Assembly (NCBI GenBank): GCA_041645025.1
Contig: JBAZQV010000001.1
Location: 1-64,000, forward strand
DNA: 64,000 bases
Source: GW2011-AR5 sp041645025
Lineage (GTDB): Archaea > Aenigmatarchaeota > Aenigmatarchaeia > GW2011-AR5
Direction of reading: 5' to 3'
The notes under the pieces were generated by a model. The model was not told the DNA's origin and searched no databases. It was given only the letters and a program-made list of their open reading frames with translations. The translations under genes and the position numbers were made by a program. Numbering within the stretch: the stretch's first letter is position 1; every line of letters begins with the position of its first letter. Shown here piece after piece: positions 6,703 through 13,977 of this stretch.

Positions 6703-6812
6703 TTATAAGAGGTAAAGTAAGATGATAAAGCGGGTTCTTCTAACTGAGATTTCATCCTATTTTCTACCGCGCGTTTTCGTTCATATAAAAAGATTTTTAT
6801 GACCATAATTGC

Positions 6813-7919
6813 ATGCTTCTCGACAAGTATTACCCCAAAACCACGAAAGACCTAATAGGCAATCCCGCTGCTATCATGGACATCAGAAAATTCTTAGCAA
6901 GCTGGAAAAAAGGCAAGGCGCTGCTTGTTTACGGACCAACCGGAAGCGGTAAATCTATTTCCGTAAAACTTGCGGCAAAGGAACTTGGTTATGAAATTCT
7001 TGAAACTCACGCTGACGAGGAAAGACCGGCGAAGGGTTTTTTTGAAGCGTCGATGCAACGGAGCATTTTTTCGAAAAAGAAGCTGCTGCTGTTCGAGGAT
7101 GTGGGAACTGCAGCAATGCGAAACTTTTCACAGCTCATCAGCAAGAGTGAACATCCGATAATATGCACAACAGATGACGCGTATCAGTTGTCGGCTGCTG
7201 CGAGAAAGCCTTTCAAATTGCTAAAGTTTGACAAGATAGGCGAATCTGATATGATAAGGTTTCTGGAGCTGCTATGTAAAAACGAGCATATCACGTTACA
7301 GCAAAGGGACCTGGAGCAGTTGGCTAGGACAAGCAATGGTGATGTACGCGCGCTGCTTATAGACTTGGATGTGCTTCAGCTGGGGCTCAAGTACAATAAT
7401 TACAGGGATGCAGAGGAAAACATATTCAACACGCTGAAGGTAATATTCAAGACCACTAATATTGAGAATTGCCGAATGGCTATGGATAGCTCTGAGAAAG
7501 ACAGCGAAGAACTTTTCTGGTGGCTGGAACAGAACGTGGTCGAGGAGTATACAGACACAGATTCAATAGCAACTGCTTATGATTACCTTTCAAAGGCGGA
7601 TATTTTTTATTCCAGAATAATAAGACGGCAGTCATGGAGCCTGCAAAAGTATTTTTCAGAACTCTCTGCCTACGGGGTTGCGCTGGCCAAGAACAAACCA
7701 AGCATACGCTTTGTTTCCTACAGACCACCTGCTTTTGCGAGAAGACCAGGTAATATGACGCTTGAAAAGCTCGCAAGGAACCTGCATATTTCGAGGAAAC
7801 ATGCGGCTGCTTATATACCAATCGTAAGGATGCTCGTTAAAAAGAAAAGCAACATATGCGAAGAGCTGGGCATGGATGACAAGGAAATTTCTTTTGTCCT
7901 AAATGAACGTTATAGTTGA
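6813..7919 (+). CDS. rfcL: Replication factor C large subunit
   Basis: RFC-L with RFC small subunits loads the PCNA clamp on primer-template junctions. It has Walker A GPTGSGKS (41-48), a Walker B-like LLLFEDVG (91-98; acidic pair ED) and the archaeal RFC-L lid and collar regions (NGDVRALLIDL near 180). At 368 residues it is shorter than many archaeal RFC-L proteins and lacks a long C-terminal tail with a PCNA-binding motif. A TCATATAAAAAG box about 30 bases upstream suggests a leaderless message. The stop codon lies inside the first stem of the hairpin element that follows. Confidence 0.9.
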   Translation: MLLDKYYPKTTKDLIGNPAAIMDIRKFLASWKKGKALLVYGPTGSGKSISVKLAAKELGYEILETHADEERPAKGFFEASMQRSIFSKKKLLLFEDVGTAAMRNFSQLISKSEHPIICTTDDAYQLSAAARKPFKLLKFDKIGESDMIRFLELLCKNEHITLQQRDLEQLARTSNGDVRALLIDLDVLQLGLKYNNYRDAEENIFNTLKVIFKTTNIENCRMAMDSSEKDSEELFWWLEQNVVEEYTDTDSIATAYDYLSKADIFYSRIIRRQSWSLQKYFSELSAYGVALAKNKPSIRFVSYRPPAFARRPGNMTLEKLARNLHISRKHAAAYIPIVRMLVKKKSNICEELGMDDKEISFVLNERYS

Positions 7920-8109
7920 CCAACTTAATATTCAGGTACAACAAAGAACTTGTAGTTCTTTGTGTACAGAAAGAACTTTGTTCTTTCTTGTATTATAAAA
8001 GTTGGTCACATACAAGGTGAAACAAAGTTTCACCTGTACAGGTTAAGCGTTGCTTAACCATGTATAGCAAACCAAGGTATAATATCCAGATTCTTTACTT
8101 GGTTAGCTA
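7916..8109 (+). repeat. Five-hairpin intergenic element, copy A
   Basis: An outer 10-bp stem (7917-7926 with 7999-8008) encloses hairpins at 7941-7963 (10 bp, loop TGT) and 7968-7988 (9 bp, loop TTT). A short ATACA/TGTAT stem (8010-8014 with 8061-8065) encloses hairpins at 8015-8035 (9 bp, loop AAA) and 8041-8059 (8 bp, loop GTT). A fifth stem (8065-8076 with 8098-8109, one mismatch) has a 21-base loop. The same order of stems and the linker TTCACCTGTACAGG recur at 48002-48195. Confidence 0.85.
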
Positions 8110-8133
8110 TAAACCAATGCTAGTAACTGGGCT

Positions 8134-8538
8134 CTAGGGCGCAAGTATTTGTGAAGGCGAATTCAGCGTCGTGAAGTTGTAGATTAAACCATCCTGCGAA
8201 GCAACAAGAAAATCAAGGCTAACGTTGTTTGTGACATCGCAATCATTTATGTTATATTTCATATAGAAAAAAATGCCCTTCGGAGCCAGTATATTCCATG
8301 CGGTTGCGTTCAGCTCCTTCAGATTTGTGCTGAGGTTCCTGCATGTTGGATTGTCATCGGTGACGGTATTCTTTATTATGTTATCCAGTTGTTTTGTGAT
8401 GCTGTTAAAGTAAATATCATTGCTTATTCTTGCCGGTGAAGAGGGGTCAACAACAAAGTAATCTTTTAGCAGAAGTGAGATGCCTAGAAATACGCTCGAA
8501 ATTATTACAGCTGAAATGATGAACCACTGGCCTTTCAT
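8134..8538 (-). CDS. Putative pilin-like or single-pass membrane protein
   Basis: The 134-residue protein starts with MKGQWF followed by about 20 hydrophobic residues (IISAVIISSVFLGISLLL), like the N-terminal segment of archaeal type IV pilin-like proteins, and then has a polar extracytoplasmic part with two Cys. No clear prepilin peptidase site (charged residue, Gly, then hydrophobic helix) beyond KGQ is evident. A prepilin-peptidase-type protein is encoded at 58850. The gene starts directly at the DUF424 stop codon, as the last gene of the minus-strand cluster. Confidence 0.55.
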   Translation of the reverse strand: MKGQWFIISAVIISSVFLGISLLLKDYFVVDPSSPARISNDIYFNSITKQLDNIIKNTVTDDNPTCRNLSTNLKELNATAWNILAPKGIFFYMKYNINDCDVTNNVSLDFLVASQDGLIYNFTTLNSPSQILAP

Positions 8539-8835
8539 TTATTCACCAACTGAAATAACCTGGGCATGCATTGTCCCTCCTATTTTCATTACCGACGACG
8601 CTTCAACAATCTTCTTTTCAATCAACATATTTATTATATTATTGCCGACGGCATTTATTATGGTTGCGTTCTTCGCAAGCTTCAAGGCACCGGTACCATC
8701 ACAGTTTTTACCTTTGTAGAATTCGGATATTGTTATTTCCAGGTCACCGCTGTTGAAGGTCTTGCCTAGAATATCCTCATCACAAATTGCAAGCAGCACT
8801 TCTCTGTCCTTTTTGAACAGATTATAGTAAAACAT
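8539..8835 (-). CDS. DUF424 family protein
   Basis: The 98-residue protein matches the archaeal DUF424 family: a start of the FYYNLFKKDREVLLAICDE kind, LGKTFNSGDLEITISEFYKG, and a C-terminal alpha/beta segment. The family is commonly encoded next to aIF2-beta, as here, where only four bases separate the two genes. Its function is unknown; a link to translation initiation is inferred only from the neighbourhood. The start at 8835 fits the family length; longer upstream readings would run into the aIF2-beta gene. Confidence 0.85.
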   Translation of the reverse strand: MFYYNLFKKDREVLLAICDEDILGKTFNSGDLEITISEFYKGKNCDGTGALKLAKNATIINAVGNNIINMLIEKKIVEASSVMKIGGTMHAQVISVGE

Positions 8836-8839
8836 AGTA

Positions 8840-9235
8840 TCACAGCTTTGCCGGGCGTTTTGCACCACATGCCTCACACTTGATAAATGTGTAGCTGTCA
8901 ACTTTCTGCAAGGTGGTATCGGGTTTTCCACACTCCTTGCATAACACAAGATCCTTGACGTACTCACGGATACGCTGATTGATAAGCGCCGTGGGAACCT
9001 TGGACTGCAGCACAAGCTCATTGTTTCGTACAGTTCCCGGAACTGCGAGTTCCTTGAACATGTATTTTGCTATTTCCAATGGCTCTCTCCGAAGGGCTTT
9101 TGCCATGTCGAGAAAATTCTTAATTATGGTCTGTTTCTTTCCTGTCTGAACTGATGCGACAGGTATCTCGAATCTGATTTCTGTTCTTGTAGGAAGATTT
9201 TGTCTGGCCTTTTTGAGAAGTTCTTCATAGTTCAT
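8840..9235 (-). CDS. eif2b: Translation initiation factor aIF2 subunit beta
   Basis: aIF2-beta is part of the heterotrimer that delivers initiator tRNA to the small ribosomal subunit. The 131-residue protein has the N-terminal MNYEELLKKA helix that contacts the gamma subunit, a central alpha/beta domain (TIIKNF, LRREPLEIAKYMFKEL) and a C-terminal zinc ribbon with Cys 99, 102, 120 and 123. The start at 9235 fits the family; the frame open further upstream runs through a hairpin repeat and is not coding. Confidence 0.94.
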   Translation of the reverse strand: MNYEELLKKARQNLPTRTEIRFEIPVASVQTGKKQTIIKNFLDMAKALRREPLEIAKYMFKELAVPGTVRNNELVLQSKVPTALINQRIREYVKDLVLCKECGKPDTTLQKVDSYTFIKCEACGAKRPAKL

Positions 9236-9263
9236 TATAAATCCCTTTCTTTCCAATGCGGAC

Positions 9264-9395
9264 GACGCCTTTGGCGTCATTCTGTTCAGGTCTTTATCAT
9301 ACCCCAACTCGAGGAAAGCCAAGCTTTCCTGAGTCGCCAGTTGCGTGCAACTGTACGAAGAAAGGAGTTGACTCAGACTTCGTCTTCAGATATTA
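9264..9395 (-). repeat. Multi-hairpin element between rnp2 and aIF2-beta
   Basis: Stems are GACGCC/GGCGTC (9264-9278, loop TTT), AGGAAAGC/GCTTTCCT (9312-9330, loop CAA) and CAGTTG/CAACTG (9338-9353). CTGAGTC and GACTCAG and further partial complements around them could close an outer stem. The three-base loops and a GTAC linker match the other hairpin elements of this window. It runs into the end of rnp2. Confidence 0.65.
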
Positions 9396-9754
9396 ATATT
9401 CTGTTCACCCAAATATTTTGTTTTTGCAGATTTTATTGTTCCTGTCACACCAATTATTTTTATTATACATTTTGTTTCACTTATAATGGATATCAGGGAC
9501 AGGGCGGTTCTTACCTTTTCCATATTATCATGCCTGCACTTTATCATGCCAATCTGTTTTTTGCTGTCATAAGTATTGTGCACAAACCATATATTCGCCT
9601 CGGCACCGCCAAGTTCACCAAGGAACTCCATGGTGCTTGTCCATATGGTGTTCACCAACTCGCCATAAATTATCGGCTGGTCTGATATGACTTCAAATAC
9701 TATGTAGCGCTTTGGCGGACGCATGCTGGGAGGTAGCATTTTTGGTTCTGCCAT
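9386..9754 (-). CDS. rnp2: Ribonuclease P protein component 2 (Pop5 family)
   Basis: Rnp2 pairs with Rnp3 to activate the catalytic domain of RNase P RNA in tRNA 5' processing. The N-terminus LPPSMRPPKRYIVFEVISD is the archaeal Pop5 signature, followed by a ferredoxin-like alpha/beta fold. The start is the ATG at 9754 after TTGATAATT, a ribosome binding site of the kind used through the window. It lies 23 bases after rnp3 on the same strand. Confidence 0.92.
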   Translation of the reverse strand: MAEPKMLPPSMRPPKRYIVFEVISDQPIIYGELVNTIWTSTMEFLGELGGAEANIWFVHNTYDSKKQIGMIKCRHDNMEKVRTALSLISIISETKCIIKIIGVTGTIKSAKTKYLGEQNINI

Positions 9755-9777
9755 AATTATCAACTCATGTTGGTATT

Positions 9778-10470
9778 TTACTCTATCTTAACTCCTTCAA
9801 ATCTCTTTCCCGCCAGCTTTTCCCTATTCTCCTTAATAATCTGTTCTGGTATGGTTGAAGTTGTTTCTATGGACTTGCCAAGCTCTAGTCCAAGCAGATG
9901 TGTTAGAGCAGCAAGCTCACGACCGGATCGCATGCCCCACACGGTAACAGCTGAGGATGAAGTAACTACTTTTGTCTCATATTTCTTACACAGTTCTATG
10001 TTCTTTTTCATCGCGGAAAGTATGTAAATGCGGTTTCTTTTGTAGCTTTCTAGCACCTCACGGAAGTTTATCTCAATGGCAACGTTGTTGTCGTGGGCTG
10101 CACGCACGCAGATATGATCAAGGCCGCTGTCTTTTCTGCCAAGTTCGGGATGACACAACACGTCAATAAGCGGATTTTCACACGCAGCCCTGTTTATGTC
10201 GTAATCACCACCATGTATCATGAGAACCTCGGCTTTAGCCCGCGCTTTTTCAGCAAGACCACTTAGTTCGTCGGGCTTTGCCACCTTCAGCATTACGGAT
10301 GAAATAATGTCAATGCCTTCGACCTGTGGCAACTTCTCCATATTGCCTAGATAGTACCTTACTATGCCTATTCCTGACAATCCAAGGCGCTTGGCCATCT
10401 GTGCAACATCCTCCACACTATTCTCGCCTATGGAAAGGCTTGTGTGAACGTGCAAATCATAGTATGTCAT
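9778..10470 (-). CDS. rnp3: Ribonuclease P protein component 3 (Rpp30 family)
   Basis: Rnp3 forms the binary complex with Rnp2 in archaeal RNase P. It is a PHP-like TIM barrel: it starts YYDLHVHTSLSIGENSVEDV, continues with LGLSGIGIVRYY, and contains DVLCHPELGRKDSGLDH and the IEINFREVL strand typical of the family. Length (230) is normal. It heads the minus-strand cluster that continues with rnp2, aIF2-beta, DUF424 and the pilin-like gene. Confidence 0.92.
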   Translation of the reverse strand: MTYYDLHVHTSLSIGENSVEDVAQMAKRLGLSGIGIVRYYLGNMEKLPQVEGIDIISSVMLKVAKPDELSGLAEKARAKAEVLMIHGGDYDINRAACENPLIDVLCHPELGRKDSGLDHICVRAAHDNNVAIEINFREVLESYKRNRIYILSAMKKNIELCKKYETKVVTSSSAVTVWGMRSGRELAALTHLLGLELGKSIETTSTIPEQIIKENREKLAGKRFEGVKIE

Positions 10471-10479
10471 CTAACCACC

Positions 10480-10569
10480 CGGACTTCGAAATCTTACATT
10501 CGTTTCCAACGAATGTGGGATGCTCAAGGACTCATTTTCATGAGTTCCTTGACATCTTGACCCGCCCGG
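10480..10569 (+). repeat. Hairpin pair upstream of rnp3
   Basis: ACATTCGTT/AACGAATGT (10496-10516, loop TCC) and CAAGGACTCAT/ATGAGTTCCTTG (10525-10551, one bulge, loop TTTC) lie between flanks that start CCCGGAC and end CCGCCCGG. This is a two-hairpin unit of the same type as elsewhere, placed in the rnp3 leader region. Confidence 0.65.
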
Positions 10570-10629
10570 TAATAATATTGAGATTAGAAAGCTTTTAACG
10601 CTAAGAAAAAGTGCTAAATTTACTACGAT

Positions 10630-10980
10630 CTACGGCTTATATCGCCTAATCCGCGCGGATGTCTTAGTAACACGCATAAACATGCTATGCCCTGATGAAC
10701 CAAATTTCGGGTCCCCTCCAATACTAAGATGAACCCCTCTATTGTAATCTGCCGATTCCAGTCTTCGGATTTCGTGTAAAAAGTCCCTGTAAATTTCTCC
10801 TGCACGTTGTACATACCCAAATCCTAAATCCGGTGCCTGGCCTTTTTTAGAAGGTGGTGTATCCAACCACTTTACATATTGTAAAATACCATCTCTAGCA
10901 GCATCTCTAACACTGTCTCTTGCATTAGGGAGCAGTCTTTCTGTGCGCGACCATACATATTCTCTTATTGTCTGTGTCAT
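10630..10980 (-). CDS. Hypothetical protein
   Basis: The 116-residue protein is basic and soluble, with a helical first half (TIREYVWSRTERLL) and a C-terminal half rich in Gly, Ser and Arg (GSSGHSMFMRVTKTSARIRRYKP). I do not recognise a family. A TTATAAG and a TTATATAA sequence just upstream of the ATG can serve as promoter for a leaderless or short-leader message. Confidence 0.6.
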   Translation of the reverse strand: MTQTIREYVWSRTERLLPNARDSVRDAARDGILQYVKWLDTPPSKKGQAPDLGFGYVQRAGEIYRDFLHEIRRLESADYNRGVHLSIGGDPKFGSSGHSMFMRVTKTSARIRRYKP

Positions 10981-11050
10981 GATTTTGATTATATAAGAAA
11001 AGCTTATAAGATTGTGATGTTTTCAGCTTCGGCAGTTTACAAAAACAGAA

Positions 11051-11521
11051 TCAGAGTCCGCGGCTCTTTTTGCCTGCGCTGGTCAATCCGCGGAAGGCAC
11101 GCCTGCGCTGCTTTGTAATCCAGTTCATGTTCTTGTCGCTTTTTATCACGGGGTGATGCTTATCAACTAGAATAACCTCGTAGTATTTGTACTTTCCGTC
11201 CTCACCGACGTAGTACCCGTTGAGAACTTCAAGATTCGGGAATTTTCTTGCAACACGGCGCTCGGCTATAGCCTGCTTGTTTTGCTTTGTCGTGAAGAAC
11301 AGACCCATGCTTCTTGGTTTGTGGCCCTTGTGCAGGGTTGGCCTGCGTCTGCCGCCCTTTTTGATCCTTGTGCGCACTATTACAAAGCCCTGTTTTGCCT
11401 TATAGCCCAGGGCGCGTGCGCGAGCTAGTCTCGTAGGTTTGTCTACTCTCTTCATCACAGGTTGTCTTCTCCACAATTTTGCGCGGGGAGAAATAGCCTC
11501 TAATTCGCTAGCGGTTTCCAT
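11051..11521 (-). CDS. rpl15e: Large ribosomal subunit protein eL15
   Basis: eL15 is an archaeal and eukaryotic 50S protein embedded in 23S rRNA. The product contains LWRRQPVMKRVDKPTRLARARALGYKAKQG in degenerate form, KKGGRRRPTLHKGHKPRSMG and VLVDPHHPVI-like VILVDKHHPVIKSD, then a basic C-terminus, all family signatures. The start is the ATG at 11521 after GTGATTGTA. It seems to be transcribed alone. Confidence 0.94.
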   Translation of the reverse strand: METASELEAISPRAKLWRRQPVMKRVDKPTRLARARALGYKAKQGFVIVRTRIKKGGRRRPTLHKGHKPRSMGLFFTTKQNKQAIAERRVARKFPNLEVLNGYYVGEDGKYKYYEVILVDKHHPVIKSDKNMNWITKQRRRAFRGLTSAGKKSRGL

Positions 11522-11591
11522 TACAATCACAAGTAGATAGGGAAATCAAATATTTAAAGGTAAGTATAAAAATACTCTAGAAGTGGTAAAA

Positions 11592-11822
11592 ATGCACGCG
11601 GCAGTAAAGCTCATCCTAGGATTGATTGTTTTTGTTGTTGGTATCTATTGGTACCTGCCAGGCACTGCTGTTAGCGCTTTCTTCGGCAGGAGCGCATTCC
11701 AGGCATTTCTTGTTGTCTTTGAAGGTCTGTTTGGACTATTCCTTATATTCGTTGGCCTGATAATCGCCTGGATAGAGTTCGAAGATTTGAAATGGGAAAA
11801 GAAGGAAAAGAAAAGCAAATAA
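11592..11822 (+). CDS. Small two-helix membrane protein
   Basis: The 76-residue protein has two hydrophobic segments: one in the first 22 residues (ILGLIVFVVGIYWYL) and one in the second half (LFGLFLIFVGLIIAWI), then a charged tail KWEKKEKKSK facing the cytoplasm. The ATG at 11592 follows GTGGTAAAA, a ribosome binding site variant. Not recognised as a known family. Confidence 0.65.
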   Translation: MHAAVKLILGLIVFVVGIYWYLPGTAVSAFFGRSAFQAFLVVFEGLFGLFLIFVGLIIAWIEFEDLKWEKKEKKSK

Positions 11823-11837
11823 TCCATGTTGTTATTT

Positions 11838-11912
11838 CTCAAGGCTTTTCTTTAATTGAATGACGCACTTCGTGCGTCTGTCGAATAAGAAAACCCTGGA
11901 AAAGAATTCGGC
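11838..11912 (+). repeat. Palindromic repeat (CTTTTCTT family) with a nested hairpin
   Basis: AAGGCTTTTCTT and TAAGAAAACCCTGGAAAAGAA are the two halves and tail of the small repeat. Between them sits a perfect GACGCAC/GTGCGTC hairpin with a TTC loop (about 11871-11887). The nesting suggests that hairpin units insert into one another. Confidence 0.65.
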
Positions 11913-11942
11913 TTTAACTATTTTTACTGACAAAAGACTGTC

Positions 11943-13049
11943 ATGCGCGCAACAGATCTACCGGATGAAATGCGGCGCCTTATGGCACCCAGACTTGCTA
12001 AGGAGTTCTACGGACCGTCGCCGGGGATTTTCATTGGTGCTGAAGGTTATCCGAATGTAAATGCAGGGCCATTGGGCATAATGGAAAATAATCCGCTGTA
12101 TGATAAGCCTGCTTCCTGGCTTAGTCTTAGTTACAGGCAGATAATAGGCATGCGCGCAGCTACCCTACGCGCCAATAAGCAGCAGAATATTTTTTCAAGG
12201 GAACGTTTCATAGGAGATTTGCGCGAAATCTCGCTTGCTTCGCTGCCTACCGAGGTGGAGATGATTTTTTCCAAGAAGCCACTTTTTAGCATGAATTTTG
12301 ACAGGATAACACAACCTATCGGGCCTTCGGCAAAACTTGAAAAGCTCAGGATAACAGAAAACCCGAAGATTGATGTTAAGGTGGAGAAGGTCGCTGCAGA
12401 CGAACTGAAGGCCAATGAAGCAGCAAGAATCCTTTACGGTTCTGGTATTGACGTGTACAAGATAACAACAATTTTGTCCTCGGGCGCACTGGGCATAGAG
12501 AAGAAATTGGTGCCTACACGATGGTCCATAACTGCCACGGATGACATAATTGCCAAGTCGCTTCTCCGTGATGTCAAGACCTATAGCAGTATAAATGAAA
12601 TCATGGTTTTTGAGTCGTTCAACCTTGATAACCGCTTCGTTGTATTGATGATGCCTGGCGGCTGGGAATTCGAGAATTTCGAGTCATGGCCGCGTGGCAG
12701 CCAGTGGTACGGCCTGGAAGAAGAATACGAACCTTTCGCCGGTCGCACCAGCTACGCAGAGAAACAGGCAGGAGGCTATTACGCTTCCCGACTCGGCGTT
12801 GTTGAATATCTCCATAAAATAAAACGCCAGGCGCGCGTTGTGGTTTTCCGCGAAATATACGAAGGCTATACCGTGCCGCTTGGGGTTTGGGTTGTAAGGG
12901 AGAACGTAAGGAACGCTTTTTCCAGCACAAAAAAATTTAGTTCGCTGACCGATGCCATGGCTTACATAGCGGGAAGGTTGCAACATCCTGTTAGTATGTA
13001 TTTGCAGAAGAGCAAGATTCTCAGGCAGAAAAGGCTCAGCGATTTTTGA
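11943..13049 (+). CDS. nre: Nre family DNA repair protein
   Basis: Nre proteins act in archaeal DNA repair with PCNA. The 368-residue product contains IFIGAEGYPNVNAGPLG (residues 29-45), the LSYRQIIGMRAATLRA helix, and WPRGSQWYGLEEEYEPFAGRTSYAEKQAGGYY, typical of the family. The last seven residues, QKRLSDF, fit a PCNA-interacting peptide. The cysteine-rich N-terminal zinc motif found in many Nre proteins is absent, because the protein begins just before the conserved core. A TATA-like TTTAACT lies about 25 bases upstream. Confidence 0.85.
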   Translation: MRATDLPDEMRRLMAPRLAKEFYGPSPGIFIGAEGYPNVNAGPLGIMENNPLYDKPASWLSLSYRQIIGMRAATLRANKQQNIFSRERFIGDLREISLASLPTEVEMIFSKKPLFSMNFDRITQPIGPSAKLEKLRITENPKIDVKVEKVAADELKANEAARILYGSGIDVYKITTILSSGALGIEKKLVPTRWSITATDDIIAKSLLRDVKTYSSINEIMVFESFNLDNRFVVLMMPGGWEFENFESWPRGSQWYGLEEEYEPFAGRTSYAEKQAGGYYASRLGVVEYLHKIKRQARVVVFREIYEGYTVPLGVWVVRENVRNAFSSTKKFSSLTDAMAYIAGRLQHPVSMYLQKSKILRQKRLSDF

Positions 13050-13106
13050 TTTAAAAGGTTATTTACATAATTTTAGTATAAATAACACAAAACGGAGGCT
13101 AAAACA

Positions 13107-13334
13107 ATGGTAACTTTCGAAACAATAAAAAGCGAAGAAATAAAATTCGGCAACAGCAAATTTATAGAAATAGCGCGAAAAAAGGCAGTATCTGAAGAGG
13201 GCGAAAATACCTTCATCTCCATAAGTAGCGGGTTCTTTACTCCTGATGGTGAGAAAAGGTATAGGAAATCATTTACAGTTCCTATCGACGAGAGTGTAAT
13301 AAATTTCATAACAGAGAAACTCAAGGAAATTTAA
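13107..13334 (+). CDS. Small hypothetical protein
   Basis: The 75-residue protein is mostly beta strand with a C-terminal helix (VINFITEKLKEI) and has basic aromatic stretches (KRYRKSFTVP) that could bind nucleic acid. GGAGG lies 8 bases before the ATG, one of the few classical Shine-Dalgarno sites here. I recognise no family with certainty. Confidence 0.65.
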   Translation: MVTFETIKSEEIKFGNSKFIEIARKKAVSEEGENTFISISSGFFTPDGEKRYRKSFTVPIDESVINFITEKLKEI

Positions 13335-13373
13335 TCTACTCCAAACTATTTTTTATTTTTGGATGGTTATCTA

Positions 13374-13454
13374 AGAATGATTTCAGAGAAATCATTCTGG
13401 ATCCCATCTTCTCATCTACAGAAAAATTCAGTGACATATAAAGAAGATGTGATT
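13374..13454 (+). repeat. Hairpin element with TCTGGATCCCATCTTCTCAT block
   Basis: AGAATGATTT/AAATCATTCT (13374-13398) runs into a 20-base block (13396-13415) that is identical to 27177-27196. Downstream, AAAGAAGATGTGAT (13440-13453) can pair with CATCTTCT of the block; the same partner occurs at 27227-27240. The two loci are thus copies of one element with different first stems. The 13335-13456 gap is otherwise featureless. Confidence 0.8.
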
Positions 13455-13456
13455 AA

Positions 13457-13915
13457 ATGGAACTTAAAGAGGCTATAGATAGGGCTGAAAGCGATGAAGG
13501 CGTCAAGAAGCTTACGAAGTATTTCATGTGTTCCTGCTTTGTCTGCATAAAGGACATCAAAGATAAAATAGATGAATGGACACTTCTTTTTTACAATCCT
13601 GAAAAGGAACTTGTTATTGACTGCTTTGTGAATGACAAATTTGTTACACTGGGCGAGGAGACGCCACCACTGAAAGAGGTAAAAAAACCCGACTTCACTG
13701 AAGCGCATGTGACAATTAAAGAGGCACTCGAAACGGTCGAGAAAAAATTTGACAAAAAAACCATAAACGTGCTCATAACTCTTCATCAGAAGGACACTTT
13801 GGTCTGGACCATAAACATGATAACGCCGGATATGAATGCAACTACTTTTGACATAGATGCAAAGACCGGGAATATAGTGCACGAAGAAACCACAAGTTTG
13901 ATAAGAAGACTATGA
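13457..13915 (+). CDS. Hypothetical protein
   Basis: The 152-residue acidic, soluble protein has repeated beta hairpins. The C-terminal segment (VWTINMITPDMNATTFDIDAKTG) resembles the PepSY-like pattern in which a strand is followed by D-x-K-T-G. This suggests a PepSY-like fold at the C-terminus, but the match is short. The neighbours give no functional hint. Confidence 0.6.
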   Translation: MELKEAIDRAESDEGVKKLTKYFMCSCFVCIKDIKDKIDEWTLLFYNPEKELVIDCFVNDKFVTLGEETPPLKEVKKPDFTEAHVTIKEALETVEKKFDKKTINVLITLHQKDTLVWTINMITPDMNATTFDIDAKTGNIVHEETTSLIRRL

Positions 13916-13977
13916 GTAAATCGCGAAGTGGGTTGGCATTTCAATTTTCCTAAAACGATTTTCTCTTAGTGACAGAA

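Noticed and set aside
7941..8059. CRISPR array
   Set aside because: The hairpins look periodic, but their stems differ, no spacer-repeat alternation exists, and there are only a few units. They fit the hairpin element family instead.
9236..9322. An N-terminal extension of aIF2-beta
   Set aside because: The frame upstream of 9235 is composed of hairpin repeat sequence, and the family starts at the MNYEELL segment.
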